Below, one piece after another: positions 50,521 through 63,491 of a stretch of 64,000 nt of DNA. Source of the stretch: Pardosa pseudoannulata (taxonomy: Eukaryota; Arthropoda; Arachnida; Araneae; Lycosidae); contig CM063504.1 of NCBI GenBank assembly GCA_032207245.1, positions 23,833,491 to 23,897,490 of the forward strand, written 5' to 3'. Both the position numbers and the translations under genes were made by a program. How positions within the stretch are numbered: the stretch's first letter is position 1; each line of letters opens with the position of its first letter. Below the pieces are notes generated by a model, which ran no database searches, was not told the DNA's origin, and saw only the letters and a list, made by a program, of their open reading frames with translations.

Positions 50521-51494
50521 AATTTTGATAATACAAATATTCGGGATGCATATGTTACATTGCACCTGGGTATGCAGCTGAAACCTACTAAAACTACATA
50601 AAATTAAAGCAATTTTTATCTTTAAAATTCACTACGTAAAATTCATAAAACTTCCTGTATCACTTTTTTTCTTCATTTTGATTAAAAAAATTTTGGGGAT
50701 GCATATGTTACTTTACATTTGGTTATGCCTCTGAAATATATTAAAATTGCATAAAACTAACGTAATTTTAATCCTTAAAAATTTGCTACCTTCAAATAAA
50801 GTTCATAAAACTTCCCGTATTACTTTTTTGTCGGCTTTATCGTGAGCTGAAAGTAAAAAATCATAAATAGCTCTTTTCTGAAGCCGCTACAAATGATTGT
50901 TATAAATATATTTATAAAACCTTGAAATTGAACTTAAGAATACAAAAGACATGGTTGCTGACCTTCATCTTTTTTCGTTCACCGACAAAAAGCGTTAAGC
51001 TCATTCACACTTCATAAACTATTTGTCAGACGGCATTATTCACGGCAGTCTGGATCTAAAATTACTGTCAGATCTGTTTCTGGTTTATGCTAAATCACAT
51101 GGATATTTCCGAATCAGAGATAAGACCAAAAGTACCGTGATATTGGAAAGTTATTTTTGCGACTTATATTACACGAACTGGGGTCGGACAATGAAATAGC
51201 TGTGTAAGGGCCTTGGAAAAACTTCACAGTGGCTCGTTTAAATGTGTAGAAAGCTCTGCAGAGAAGAAAACTAGATACTCACCTCGAGCTTCCGGACCGC
51301 GTAAATTAAATGATTTTTGCATCAACTAAAATGCGTACATCAGTTATTTATATAACTCATTTACGATTTCAGGAAGAGTAATGAATATACATACAATCTC
51401 ATTAATTGCAAAGCCTGATTTAGCGAAAAGTTTTTTTTTTTTTTTTTGGAATGACCCGTATTTAAGAAGTTTTAGTACCATTCGAGATGAAACG
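50521..51494. other. AT-rich DNA, two related CATATGTTAC.TT.CA words, no gene
   Basis: GGGATGCATATGTTACATTG and GGGATGCATATGTTACTTTA (about 50542 and 50697) with following similar text suggest a small diverged duplication of about 155 bp. A T17 run lies near 51431. Confidence 0.5.
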
Positions 51495-51625
51495 CCTGCA
51501 TTATAACAGCCTATTTTTGATTCACTATAAAAAATTCTGTGCATAATAATTTTTCCTGGATAATTAAGAAGGATCTAACTGCATAAAACTGTGTTAGTTC
51601 GTTTATATGACGTAATACAATAAAA

Positions 51626-51701
<76 letters not shown>

Positions 51702-52004
51702 TACACAAAGTAATATATATAAAAAGACACTCGAATAACTATGTTTTAAATTTGTACATTAGAAACTAATTTTTTAGATCAAAAAGAAGCTTGCATAGTT
51801 ATGAGCAATATATTTTATTTTATAGCATAATAAGGTATTTTCTTTTTTTTTCAGTTTGTATGGGTGGCCTGCATTATAATAGCCTATTTTTGATTCACTA
51901 TAAAATGTTTTGTTCAGAATAATTTTTTCTGGATAATTAAGAAGGATCTAACTATATAAAACTATGTTCATTTGATTATATGAAGTAATACATTAAAAAA
52001 ACTT

Positions 52005-52053
<49 letters not shown>

Positions 52054-52338
52054 AAGTAATATATATAAAAAGACACTTATTCGCATAACTGCCTTTTAAA
52101 TTTTTACATTAGAAACTAATTTTTTATGTCCAAAAGAAGCTTGCATAGGTATGAGCAATATACCTTATTTTATAGCATAATAAGGTATTTTTTTTCAGTT
52201 TGTATGGCTGGCATTCATTATAATAGCCTATTTTTGATTAACTATAAAATGTTCTGTTCAGAATAATTTTTCCTGGATACTTAAGAAGGATTTAACTATA
52301 TTAAACTGTGTTAGTTTGGTTATATGAAGTAATACATT

Positions 52339-52387
<49 letters not shown>

Positions 52388-52396
52388 TATATATAT

Positions 52397-52430
<34 letters not shown>

Positions 52431-52472
52431 GAATATATATGTATAATGTATATGTATATATGTATATATGTA

Positions 52473-52564
<92 letters not shown>

Positions 52565-53715
52565 TACACAAAGTAATATATATATAAAAAGACACCTACT
52601 CGCAAAAATGCTTTTTAAATTTGTACATTAGAAACTAATTTTTTAGATAAAAAATAAGCTTGCATAGTTATGAGCAACATATTTTATTTTATAGCATAAT
52701 AAGGTATTTTCTTTTTTTTTTCAGTTTGTATGGCTGGCATTCATTATAATCAGGGCTTCGAACCGGGACTGAACCGAAAACCGAAAACCGGAAAAAACCG
52801 TTATTTTGGTCGGAACGAAAACCGGAACTGAACCGAAAAAAATATCGGTTTATTTCGGTTCGATATATCTTTCAGTCATTTTGTTACTGTTACCAACTTA
52901 TCAATATTTTCTAATTTAACGTCAACTTTATAATTATCATTACATGTATACTGCTTCTCGATTTCCTATTTTGATATTCACTAGTATTTTTCTGTTTCAG
53001 TTTCGCATGAAACTACTTGTAGAAGACATATTTAATTCAGTTGATTAAACTAGAAGTATAGATGATTTTTTAAGAAAAATATCGAGTTATATTTTATTTT
53101 TCACATCTCAGCATGCGATCATCCACGGATGTTTGTATAGACTGTTTAGATCAGGGAGGAGTAAATAGACAGGAGAGGCCCTAAGTGACGTAGCATGAAG
53201 CATCTATCAAATCTTCTGCGCATCAAATGGGTGTTTGGTAATGGCGGCGATTCAAATGTTTCGTAATAGTAGTATTTCATTAGGCCTGCTGTTTGTATCA
53301 ATTCACATAGTGTACCAATTAAAAAAAGAATAAAATCTTCTAAATTTTGATAGAATTACATTTTTTGTTTATGATAGAATTATATTTTTAGTACAAATAA
53401 GAATATACATAAAATGAAATTATTCATTTGGAACTGAAACGAAAACAGTAATTTTTGGCGGAGCGAAAACCGGAACTGAACCGAAAACCGTTATTTTTGG
53501 CGGAGCGAAAACCGGAACTGAATCGATATTAATTTTTTAGTTGAACCGGAACGAAAACCGGAACAAAAATATATTATTAGCCTATTAATATTATATTAGC
53601 CTATTTTTGATTCACTATAAAAAATTCTGTGCATAATAATTTTTCCTGGATAATTAAGAAGGATCTAACTGCATAAAACTGTGTTAGTTCGTTTATATGA
53701 CGTAATACAATAAAA

Positions 53716-53767
<52 letters not shown>

Positions 53768-53951
53768 GTATATGTATATGTATATATATATATATATACC
53801 AAGTAATATATATATAAAAAGACACTTATTCGCATAACTGCCTTTTAAATTTTTACATTAGAAACTAATTTTTTTATGTCAAAAAGAAGCTTGCATAGTT
53901 ATGAGCAATATATTTGAATTTAGAGCATAATAAGATATATTTTTTTTCAGT
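51495..53951. repeat. tandem array, about 345-370 bp unit with a (TA)n in each unit
   Basis: AGCCTATTTTTGATT.ACTATA marks units at 51508, 51881, 52225 and 53598. Each contains CTGGAT.(A)CTTAAGAAGGAT, a TATGA.GTAATACA lead-in to a (TA)n tract, AAAAAGACACT and GAAGCTTGCATAG.TATGAGC. The TA length varies from about 40 to over 200 bp and explains the unequal unit lengths. The array is split at 52750 by a hAT-like insertion. Minus-strand frames crossing the TA runs are artefacts. Confidence 0.92.
52751..53589. mobile_element. hAT-like non-autonomous element inserted in the array (about 839 bp)
   Basis: Starts CAGGGCTTCGAACCGGGACT, a CAGGG hAT-style terminus. It has repeated GAAAACCGGAACTGAACCG words next to the left end and again, in direct orientation, at 53459-53570. 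It interrupts an array unit between ...TCATTATAAT and AGCCTATTTTTG. The eight bases on each side, ATTATAAT (52743-52750) and ATTATATT (53590-53597), match at seven positions, consistent with an 8-bp hAT target duplication. A matching CCCTG right terminus is not visible, so the right end may be deleted or rearranged. No transposase frame. Confidence 0.55.
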
Positions 53952-54131
53952 TTCTTAACAATTTTTAGATTTTCTATTATTTTAAAATTTCAAATACCAG
54001 TACATTTTTAGGTTTATAGAATTAAACATAATTTACTTTAATTTTATATAGATATTTAGTTTCTAACATATTTACTAGTTTTTTTGCCGGTAAGTAAATT
54101 TAAAGTCATTCATTTGGTGTATATTTTCTAA

Positions 54132-54905
54132 GTAGCATATAGCCCGTCATATAACGGGATGAGTAATTTTTTTAATTTTCCACAATTGTAAAGTACCTTA
54201 TGAGGCAGGTAAAAAAATGGTTTGTTTTTTGGCTGAGAATTATCTGGTAGTAGCTCAATAATTTGTTTATCATTACTGACCGCATGTTAGTCGCCAACTT
54301 TAATTTGTCCTGTCATATTACATGATAGGATGGACAGCAGAGGTTTTAATATTCACAGTGATTATTTAGCGGTATATATGAATGATGTCCAAAATTTGGG
54401 CAAACCGATTGCAAACCCTGTGGTTAGGTAAACACACACACACACACAAACGAACAAACTTCTTAATTTTAAAATATATATAACTTAAATGCTAGATATT
54501 TATTAGTTCTTGAAATAGACTCCCAGACTTTTATAAAAAAATTTGTTGTTAATACCGGCGATAAAATTTTCATTGCAACAAATCCATGATTCAATTTAAA
54601 ATTGTCACATGTATACCTAATCTATTATTTAATCCAAATATTAAAGAAAAGTATTTAAGTCATATCTAAGTTCAGTGATAAAGCGTACGAAAATAATGCA
54701 GACTATATTTAAATAATTTAAAATAAGAAAAGATTCAATGAGATGGTTAAAAGAATGACGTCATAATGCTAAAAATGTTACTTTCATCTACCTAACCCTA
54801 ACTCATCAAAAATCCAATATGGATGCTGTATCCATTCCAGGTCCAACCGCTTCATAAATTCGAGGACAGGCGGACAGATAACTTAGGCTGTTATTATATA
54901 GGGGA
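54132..54905 (-). mobile_element. non-autonomous Helitron-like element, copy 2 (774 bp)
   Basis: Same ends as the 49.3 kb copy: minus-strand A|TCCCCTATATAATAA start, GTCCGCCTGTCCTCGAA block, TTGATGAGTTAGGGTTAGG, then a body sharing GTTGTTAATACCGG.GATAAA and AATAATGCAGACTATATTTAA. The 3' hairpin is CCCGT-CATATA-ACGGG (54143-54158), and the element ends ATATGCTAC followed by T. Sequence outside the ends is unrelated to that of copy 1, which supports independent insertions. It lacks about 100 bp that copy 1 carries before its GTTCGAAATCC block. Confidence 0.68.
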
Positions 54906-56459
54906 TTTATTTTAAAATATAAGTTCCTTGAAAAGACAAAAATAAAATAATATTTTACAGCTTTTTAAAGCTATATTATCTTTAACCTTGTAGAAAAAAA
55001 TATTTTAAACGGAGCTGCAGTTTACATTTATAATGAATCTAAAAATACTGTTATAATGAAGGAATCCCGAAAGGTACTATGCCAACTTAAAATGTTTTTT
55101 AACTTTTTTAACTTGTTGAAAATCTTTTCTTCGTAACAGAATTGTCTAGCTCCACATGGCAATGAGAAGGAACAGAAAGAATTCAACCCGAAATCTTTAT
55201 TCATTAGAAAATTATAAATTACAGACTCTAAACTCCAAAACTATGTTATGACTGACAAAGAAAGGATTACATCGAAAGCCGCAACTGGAGAAATGATCGT
55301 TGCAAAAATAAATGATTCGAGAAGAATTACTTAATGCAGAAGCTAAAAAGTGACGAAAAATTAACCCTCCTAGTGGAACACATCGAGGAAAAAAAGTCTC
55401 CAAAAATACGCTGAAGGTTTACTGCGTCAGTGGCTAAACCGTTCTATAATTTTTCCTTCACCCTTTGTAGACTAGAACGAAATACGAAACAATTAAATCG
55501 TAATAAAACTCAACAACTTTTATTGTTTTACACGAATAAAAATTAGAACGAAATAGTTTAAATGTGATTCTAGATAATTTTTATAGATTAATATTTTGTA
55601 CTGTTGATATCTTCGGTAAACTCTACCTTTACAAAAAATCGGGTAAAACGAAAAAACTGTATAGGTCTCTCCGTCTGCTTTATAATTGAACTCTCCACTA
55701 TGGAAAAAAGAAGATTGTAGCTATTCAATCTAAGCTTTCAAATAAAATTAATTTTACCCTATTATATTAAAAGGGGTTTCTAGGATGTAATGTAATTCCG
55801 AAACACGCTTTCATATAAAAACTAAAATTCTTAAAATCTTAAGTGGCATACTTCAGAGGAAAATAACGGAAGTTGTTAAAACTTTAGACAAAATTTTGCC
55901 ATAAATCACTTTAAGGTAAACCGGAAAAGATTAAAGTAAATTCAATTCAAGAAATAAATTGTTTGCTACCCTATGGCTTGCATTTATTTTTTGGCCTATT
56001 TCATTTACCCTAAGGACAAAAAATCATAGATGTGAGAATATGTAATCGTAAATCACTATGTGGCTCATAAAACCGACTTCATCTATTTTATATTGCAGCA
56101 AAGTTCAATCTCACTGCTGAAATTTGTAGCATGGGGTTGTATTTTATTTCTGTTCTCCAGTGTTACATAAAACGCACATTTTCCAATATAAAGAAATTGC
56201 AATGTTTTACCCTATTTCTTGTTAATTTTAGATTACAATTTATTGGAATTTTACTGGTAATGATTAACCTTTCTCGGTTTTATTTTTATTTTTTTTTCTT
56301 ATGCTGCTCCTTGTAGTTGCTATTTCATTAGGTCATGACAACAAAATATTTATTCATTCTTATAACAGTTTACGTTCGTTTTTCATAGGAAATGTTATAA
56401 ATGAATTAAATTTTTAGATAATGACTTGTTACTAGTGTAAGTAAATTAAAGAAAAATCT
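54906..56459. other. AT-rich DNA, no gene seen
   Basis: Mixed composition at 55140-55440 without a recognisable frame. Nothing else. Confidence 0.55.
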
Positions 56460-57690
56460 TCGACTATTCTTATGACAACCATCATCCACTCCCCTTTGAT
56501 TTTCAAACCCTGAACTAATCAAGTGCTATTTGTTCAATAAATGAAAAAAATTTCATATCCTTATAAAATTTATTCATTTTTGTTTTTACTGAACTTTTAC
56601 ATTATTGATTTTATATTATGATAACTTTCCACTCCTTGATTTTTAATGAACTAATATAGCATGTGAATAAATAAAGTCTCGAATTTTTATGAACCATCTT
56701 ACTAATTTGATGTTTTACCTGAACTAATATAGCATGTGAATAAATGAAAAAAAGTCTTCGACTATCCTTATGACAACCATCATCCACTACACTTTGATTT
56801 TCAAACCCTGAACTAATATAGCATGTGAATAAATGAAAAAAAGTCTTCGACTATCCTTATGACAACCATCTTCCACTACACTTTGATGTTTTAACCCTGA
56901 ACTAATATAGCATGTGAATAAATGTAAAGTCTTCAACTATCCTTATGACAACCATCTTCCACTACACTTTGATGTTTTAACCCTGAACTAATATAGCATG
57001 TGAATAAATGAAAAAAAGTCTTCGACTATTCTTATGACAACCATCATCCACTCCCCTTTGATTTTCAAACCCTGAACTAATATAGCATGTGAATAAATGA
57101 AAAAAAGTCTTCGACTATCCTTATGACAACCATCTTCCACTACACTTTGATTTTCTAACCCTGAACTAATATAGCATGTGAATAAATGTAAAGTCTTCAA
57201 CTATCCTTATGACAACCATCTTCCACTACCATTTGATGTTTTAACTCTGAACTAATATAGCATGTGAATAAATGGAAAGTCTTCAACTACCCTTATGATA
57301 ACCATCTTCCACTACCATATGATATTTTAACCCTGAACTAATATCGCATGTGAATAAATGGAAAGTCATCGACTATCCTTATGACAACCATCTTCTACTA
57401 CCATTTGATGTTTTAACTCTGAACTAATATAGCATGTGAATAAATGGAAAGTCTTCAACAATCCTTATGACAACCATCTTCCACTATACTTTGATGTTTT
57501 AACCCTGAATTAATATAATATGTGAATAAATGGAAAGTCTTCGATTATCCTCATGACAACAATCTTAGACTACCCTTTGATTTTCTAACCTTGAACTACT
57601 ATAACATGTGAATTAATGATAAATCTTTGACTATCCTTATGACAACCATATTCCACTACCCTTTGATGTTCCAACCCTGAACTAATAACA
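56460..57690. repeat. tandem array, 86-89 bp unit, about 13 copies
   Basis: GAACTAATATAGCATGTGAA marks units at 56648, 56721, 56810, 56899, 56985, 57074, 57163, 57249, 57335, 57421, 57507, 57593 and 57679. Later spacings are 86 exactly. Earlier ones are 89 where an AAAAA tract is longer, and 73 where a unit is truncated. Each unit reads AGTCTTCGACTATCCTTATG, ACAACCATCTTCCACTAC and TTTGATGTTTTAACCCT. A minus-strand frame of 70 codons across it is a repeat artefact. Confidence 0.95.
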
Positions 57691-59939
57691 CACTCTTTTT
57701 CTTTATATACTAAACCCGAGATCTCGAGATCTTTATACAGAGACTATCCAAGTTTTTTTTGGGTTTGTTTGTTTTTGATGCGAAAAAATAATCAATTTAT
57801 AAAATTATTTTTTTAACTTTTGTATGTAATCATCATTCAGAGTTATATATTTCTCCGAGAATTTCCTGCATTTTCAAAAGCCGTTACTATATAATCGCAC
57901 TGAAAATTTGTCTTCTCTATACTACAAGTTACTTTAATCTATCGCTTTTCGAAACCAAACAAATCAACATTAATAAATGTAATTTATGACATTATGTACA
58001 TAAGTATAAATTAATATATTGATTACATTTTCCCCACATGATATCTAGATTATTTCTTAGTAATAATTAAAACTTTACGATACCCCGACTCAGACCTTCA
58101 GATAACATTCAATATTTAATGAACACGATACTTCAAATAACGCCCCTCATATTCCTTTTAATCAAATCTTTCCTCTCTTTAAACAGACTTATGTCCAAAT
58201 TAATACTCGAACAAGTCACGTTTAACTTAAGACTAATAAGAATCTCGTCTTAAATTGATTTTACATAATCACAAATTTAATTATCCAACCAGGGTGAAAT
58301 TTATGACATTCAAAATGGCTAATTATTCTATTTTAAGAGTATAATACATTAAAAGAAAGTAATCGAGCAAAAACGCTTAAATTTCCTCTAAATGTAATTA
58401 GCTTGACAAATATATATTACCTGTAAAAATGGAATCTTATACTAAATATAGATCATAAAAATGGAATTATTCGGTGACCAATATGTTAAACGGAAATTAA
58501 AATGTATAACATTATATTAACTAGTTAAAAGAAAATTCTGTATAATTTTACTTTAATCTATGACACATCTGATTTAGTTTTTTCTTCGCGTCCAATGACA
58601 GACTAAAGGCTTGTAATATGTTTAGTTCACTCACGTGATATCTAGATCTAATCTATTCCACTGTTGATGACTCTTATTTCAGTTCTAAACTAGTTACGAA
58701 AGGATTGTATGTTAATTCTTCAATCGTTTTTCCTGTTTAATTTAATAATTTCTAGTGTGAAAAAAAACTTTTGGAGCTTTCATGTTTTTTTCATTACCTT
58801 ATCAACAAGTTAGATATAACCATTATTCATTTAAACCGCCCATTATTCTTATATTTTTATTCATATTCTCCGCATTATATGTAAATACTCATGCCCTTGA
58901 AATTAACATTCTATTCCATTCCACATTTTGAAAATATTTATCTCCAACATGATCTTTTTCAGACTTTGTCATCGATCAACGCTCAAGCTGTTTTAAAATA
59001 CTCAAAATCCTATTTTTTGTCAGTCTTTTTGAATGAAGATCATATCTGTTAAATTCAAATTCTGAATTAGAAAATAAGGAACTGCACAATTAACATTAAA
59101 TGAACTAAAAACTCATTTTAAGTCATTTTATTTTTAAACTTTTTCACCACTGATGAATCATAAGCGATTTTTGATATGCAAATAATAATTAAAATTCATA
59201 AATTCTACTTCAAGTTGTCAGTGTAATCACTCTTAACACTCAACCGTCCGGTCCAGTAAAAATACCAGTTTATACTGCAACAGTATTAACGTAAAATCCC
59301 AGTTGCGTATGTATTAATGCCAGTTTATACTTTGTTGTAGATTAAAGCTAGTTCTATGTTAGTAATCATAAAAATTACCAATTTTTATCTGTATATATTT
59401 GTTAATCAGTAGTAGATATCATAAAACGATTATGAAAAATTCTTCTTGTGAGAAAAATAATATATTAATTATTAATCACAACGCTAGAAAAATTACGCAT
59501 GTATTTGAAAAACGATTCATTTTTCTTTCTTTCCTTGAAAAATTATTGAAAAGGACAAATTTTTATTCACTGGTACTCATAAGCAGTGAACAGTATGGGC
59601 TGCATTCAAAACAAAAGAAAATCTCCTCAGTTTCATAAGTAAATTTTGCAGTATTCTATTGAATAAAGGCTAATGGTTTGAGTGTACCACACATCACAAA
59701 AAATATTTCCTGAAATTATACCTGAATAGATAATTATACCTTAGTTTAGAGTTATAGTAGCATTAATTGTTATTTTAGTAACAATAAAATAATGGTAAAA
59801 AGCAATTTCTTATGACAGTTTATTTTATTTCCCTGATACTTTATAAATACTATTTCGATACTACTCTACTTTGATAACAACTTGAACTACTTCGTGTCAT
59901 TTTGAATAAAATAAACACACATAAATGTTTAAAATAACT
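57691..59939. other. AT-rich DNA, no gene seen
   Basis: Only AT-driven frames (59399-59638) and no repeats, RNA genes or element ends. Confidence 0.6.
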
Positions 59940-60590
59940 AAAAAGTATCTTCAACAGTCAGGTAAATCAAAAAGACATCAATTGTATTATATTTCATCAA
60001 AAAATATTGATGATAACTGAAAATTTATAACAGAATTCAAGATTCACTTCCTTTACAGCCAATTTAGAAAATAATGTCGAAAGCCAACGAAGTTTTTCTC
60101 ATACAGTCAGGTAAATCAATTATATTGATTTCATCAACTATATTATATTTCATCAAAAAATATTGATGATAACTGAAAAGTCATAAAAGAATTCGTGATT
60201 CACTTCCTTTTACAGCAAATTTACGAAAAAAATGTCGAACGCCAACGAAGTTTTTATCATACAGTCAGGTAAATCAATTATATTTATTTCATCAATTACA
60301 TTATATTTCATCAAAAAATATTGAAGATAACTGAAAATTTATAAGAGAATTCATGATTCACTTCCTTTTACAGCAAATTTAGGAAATAATGTCGAACGCC
60401 AACGAAGCTTTTCTCATACAGTCAGGTAAATCAATTATATTGATTTCATCAATTATATTATATTTCATCAAACAATATTGATGATAACTGAAAAGTCATA
60501 AAAGAATTCATGATTCACTTCCTTTTACAGCAAATTTACGAAATAATGTCAAACGTCAACGAAGTTTTTCTCATACAATCACTACATAGA
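59940..60590 (+). repeat. tandem array, 157-bp unit, four copies, with an exon-like cassette
   Basis: AGTCAGGTAAATCA marks repeats at 59956, 60105, 60263 and 60420 (spacings 149, 158, 157), and a decayed end lies near 60577. Each unit holds a TTCACTTCCTTTTACAG acceptor-like tract, then 52-53 bases with ATGTCGAACGCCAACGAAG, then CAG|GTAAATC, a donor-like site. The presumed introns and exons are equally conserved, which argues for plain recent duplication. One of the cassettes carries an extra A that changes frame. Confidence 0.88.
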
Positions 60591-60599
60591 TAATGTGGT

Positions 60600-60944
60600 A
60601 TACATTTTGTTACAAAAGATTGCGTGTTCAACTAAGTATGGTAAGTTAACAATTGAACCTAAAACATTATTTTTCTTTATATCATTGTTACTAACTTTAA
60701 AAAAATAAAGTATGAGTTTTAGTTTTCAATGTAATTAATTGTTGATATTTTACTTGCAAAAGATTCATAATAAATATAAAGTTAACAAAATATTTTAAAA
60801 AATGTTCTAAACCTGAAGTGGTCAATTTTTATGCACAACGTTGTTAAGAAAGAGGGCAACAATAAAAAAAATATTACTTGAATACAAAGTTCTAAAGCTG
60901 AAGGCTGTGCGCAAAGATGTTAATATTTTTAATCCCTTGCATAT
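60600..60944. other. AT-rich spacer
   Basis: Nothing recognised. Confidence 0.5.
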
Positions 60945-60948
60945 TTAA

Positions 60949-61191
60949 CCCTTAATTTGGCATATTAAACCCTTAAGTCCGCTACAACGAACATGTCAAC
61001 TACACCGGACATGTATAGTTATAACTACTATATAACATAATTGTCAGTGTTCACAACAGCGGACATTAATTATCTCAAAAATGGAAAAGGATATATATTG
61101 TTTATTTTACAGAGATCCTAATGTCTATACAGACACGGAAAAATAACAGAAATTAAAAAATATTTGAAAAAACATCTTGTCAAATTAAGGC
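60949..61191. mobile_element. small piggyBac-type MITE (243 bp) in TTAA
   Basis: Flanked by TTAA at 60945-60948 and 61192-61195. The left end CCCTTAATTTGGCA and the reverse complement of the right end GCCTTAATTTGACA match at 12 of 14 positions. Inside, GTCCGCTACAAC and ACAACAGCGGAC form a second, inner inverted pair. There is no coding capacity. The terminal sequence is unlike that of the 15.9 kb MITE, so it is a different family. Confidence 0.6.
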
Positions 61192-61195
61192 TTAA

Positions 61196-62831
61196 CGCCA
61201 TAAAAAATCCCTAAATATGTGACTTTTATTATCTAAAGCCTTAAATAGAATATAAACAGTTTAAAAGGGTTTTTAGTTCATGCTCCCACGGGGACATATT
61301 GGGATCAAATATTTTTACTCTGTGAACTTATAGTAACCTAAATATAATCCATCCTTAACAATTGTTGAGAGCTGATAAATGTGAGTTTTAGTATTTTTAA
61401 AATTGTTTGCTGTTCTATATTCGAAATTGCTATAAATGACTGGTTTAAATATCAAATAATACGTCTATGGAAGAAAAAAAATAAAAGTAGTTTTCATTTG
61501 TCAGTGCCTTTCATTAGAAAAAAGAAACAAAGCGATTATTCTACTTTTAGATCCCATAAAGAATTAACTGCTTATATCATCTCACAACAACGAAATTTGA
61601 CGTGCTTTCTGCACATATATTTTTGTTTGATTTATTAGTATTTTCAAAATGCCTTAAATTAGAAGAGCTATTAAGCTATTTTAGAAATAAATCTTCAACA
61701 AGAGCTAAAAAAAAGTTTCAGGGAGAACCATACCCACGAACCTTATTTTTTAGACCGCCCCCCTATCTAGGAAGTCTACTGGCCATCCATCAATGTCCAC
61801 TGCAACCAGGATCTATATCCTTCCTAATAATTTTCCTGTAAATCTGGGGTATGTTAAACTAATTAATATAGAAATGGGTGGTATTCCACAAAAACTACAG
61901 ATGATGAAGAGAAGTTATTTGTATGAGGAACTAATTAGATAGGATAAGAAAGGAAACTTTCGTAGAAAATACACGAATTCATTTTTCCTATATTTAAAGA
62001 TTCAAATATTAAAATAAATTTTCAGACTATTTACGGCCTATTTCAACATCTTTGTGCTTTATTGAACTTTAACTGTTCAAGTCAAAAATTATTATTTATT
62101 GCTATTGAAATAAATTTATAGGATTTTGCTATTTTATAGTAATATTTTTTAGTTTCCTAAAGAATAAAAAATAGGTCTATTTTTGCATTTTGATTTGTAT
62201 TTTAGTAACACATCTCTGAATAATACTAAAAAAAAATAACCTACTTACATTCATATTTCCTGTAAGACAATGACTGAAGAATATGAAGTAAAATTTAAAT
62301 TCTAGTATCAAATTGATGCTAAAAATTGCTTTTATAAAAAAAACTCAAACTACTTTAAGGTATCTAATATTTTATTATGTTTTAAATTAAAAATTCATAA
62401 AAATATAAGTTTAAAAATTTTTGAGTCGTAATACCAAAATTGAGTTCATCAGAAATTGAAAATATTAAATTTTAAAAGATTAAAGAATTTTAAATTTTTG
62501 AGTATTTAAAACATTTAAATAAATTACTTTTCTACAATTAATCATCAATATACAAAACACTGAACGTGAGTATACTATATTAGTTGCTTCGTGTTCAGTT
62601 CTCCATATGGGTATCCATGTATCGTTGTCTTTTGAAAACATTTTTGAGGGTTCTGTTAGTTTCAGTTATATTATGATACATAAATTAATCTACAAAAAGC
62701 AATATTTGGCGATTTTTCCTTGTACTCAACTAACAGAAAAGGTTAAAGGCTACCCGTTTTTTTATATTATAAATTAATTTAACTCCCATGATGCTTTTGA
62801 TAAAACGAGATCAAAGGTGCAGTCCATAATA
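61196..62831. other. AT-rich DNA, one purine- and C-rich patch, no gene
   Basis: Two overlapping frames (61381-61638; 61602-61841) have no domain. TTTCAGGGAGAACCATACCC and AGACCGCCCCCC near 61715 look like the edge of an unrecognised transposon. Confidence 0.45.
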
Positions 62832-62970
62832 GGTCTACGGTCTACTGTTTTTGCAACACGCCACCTACAGCTTAAAGCCGATTAACGGCTACGAAATCCA
62901 TGCCACAGTGGGACTCGAACCCACGAACTCCGGCACCGATCAGCACCCTAACCAATCGGCCATCGTTCGG
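62832..62970 (-). mobile_element. tRNA-derived SINE with internal deletions
   Basis: GGTCTACGGTCTACTGTTT, TTAAAGCCGATTAACGGCTA, CACAGTGGGACTCGAACCCA (B box on minus strand GGTTCGAGTCC) and ACCAATCGGCCATCGTTCGG (A box TGGCCGATTGG). The body lacks the AGGGCTAATGAGACCGGG segment and several short pieces. No clear target duplication was found. Confidence 0.85.
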
Positions 62971-63491
62971 CATGACATCTGGGAGACGTCAATCATCTCA
63001 TGTGCCAATGTAGACATGTGTAGACTTATGTAGACCTGTGTGCTAATGTTTTTGAGGCCTCCGAGACGTCAAAAACTGTCTCTGTCAGACATCATGCAGC
63101 ATATTAAATGATTTAATTACTTAACTCGTGCTTAGATTCTGTTTTAATTTGAATATTCAAGATGCCACGTGTCCTTAAAAATATAAAAAACGAAACAGCA
63201 TAGAATTTTTTTTTAATTAAGTTTCTCTACCTATCCGAAAATGCTTTGAAATATTTCATACTTTCCAGAAATACTAATTTATTTTATGTTATTACTTCAT
63301 TAATGTTTATTAACATCATATATGAACCTCATTAAATATTACATAGCATTGCAAATTTAAAAATAAAATATTCCGTGTCTAAGCCTACATATAATTTTTA
63401 AGTTGATCTACATTTAAATAGTATTTTTCAGGTGCATCAAATTCCGTTTTAATTGTATGTCAAAAAGTTAGGCTTCACGAAAATGGGAAAG

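Noticed and set aside
56460..57690. CRISPR-like regular repeats
   Set aside because: The whole 86-bp unit is repeated with no unique spacers, in a eukaryotic repeat-rich context; it is a tandem satellite.
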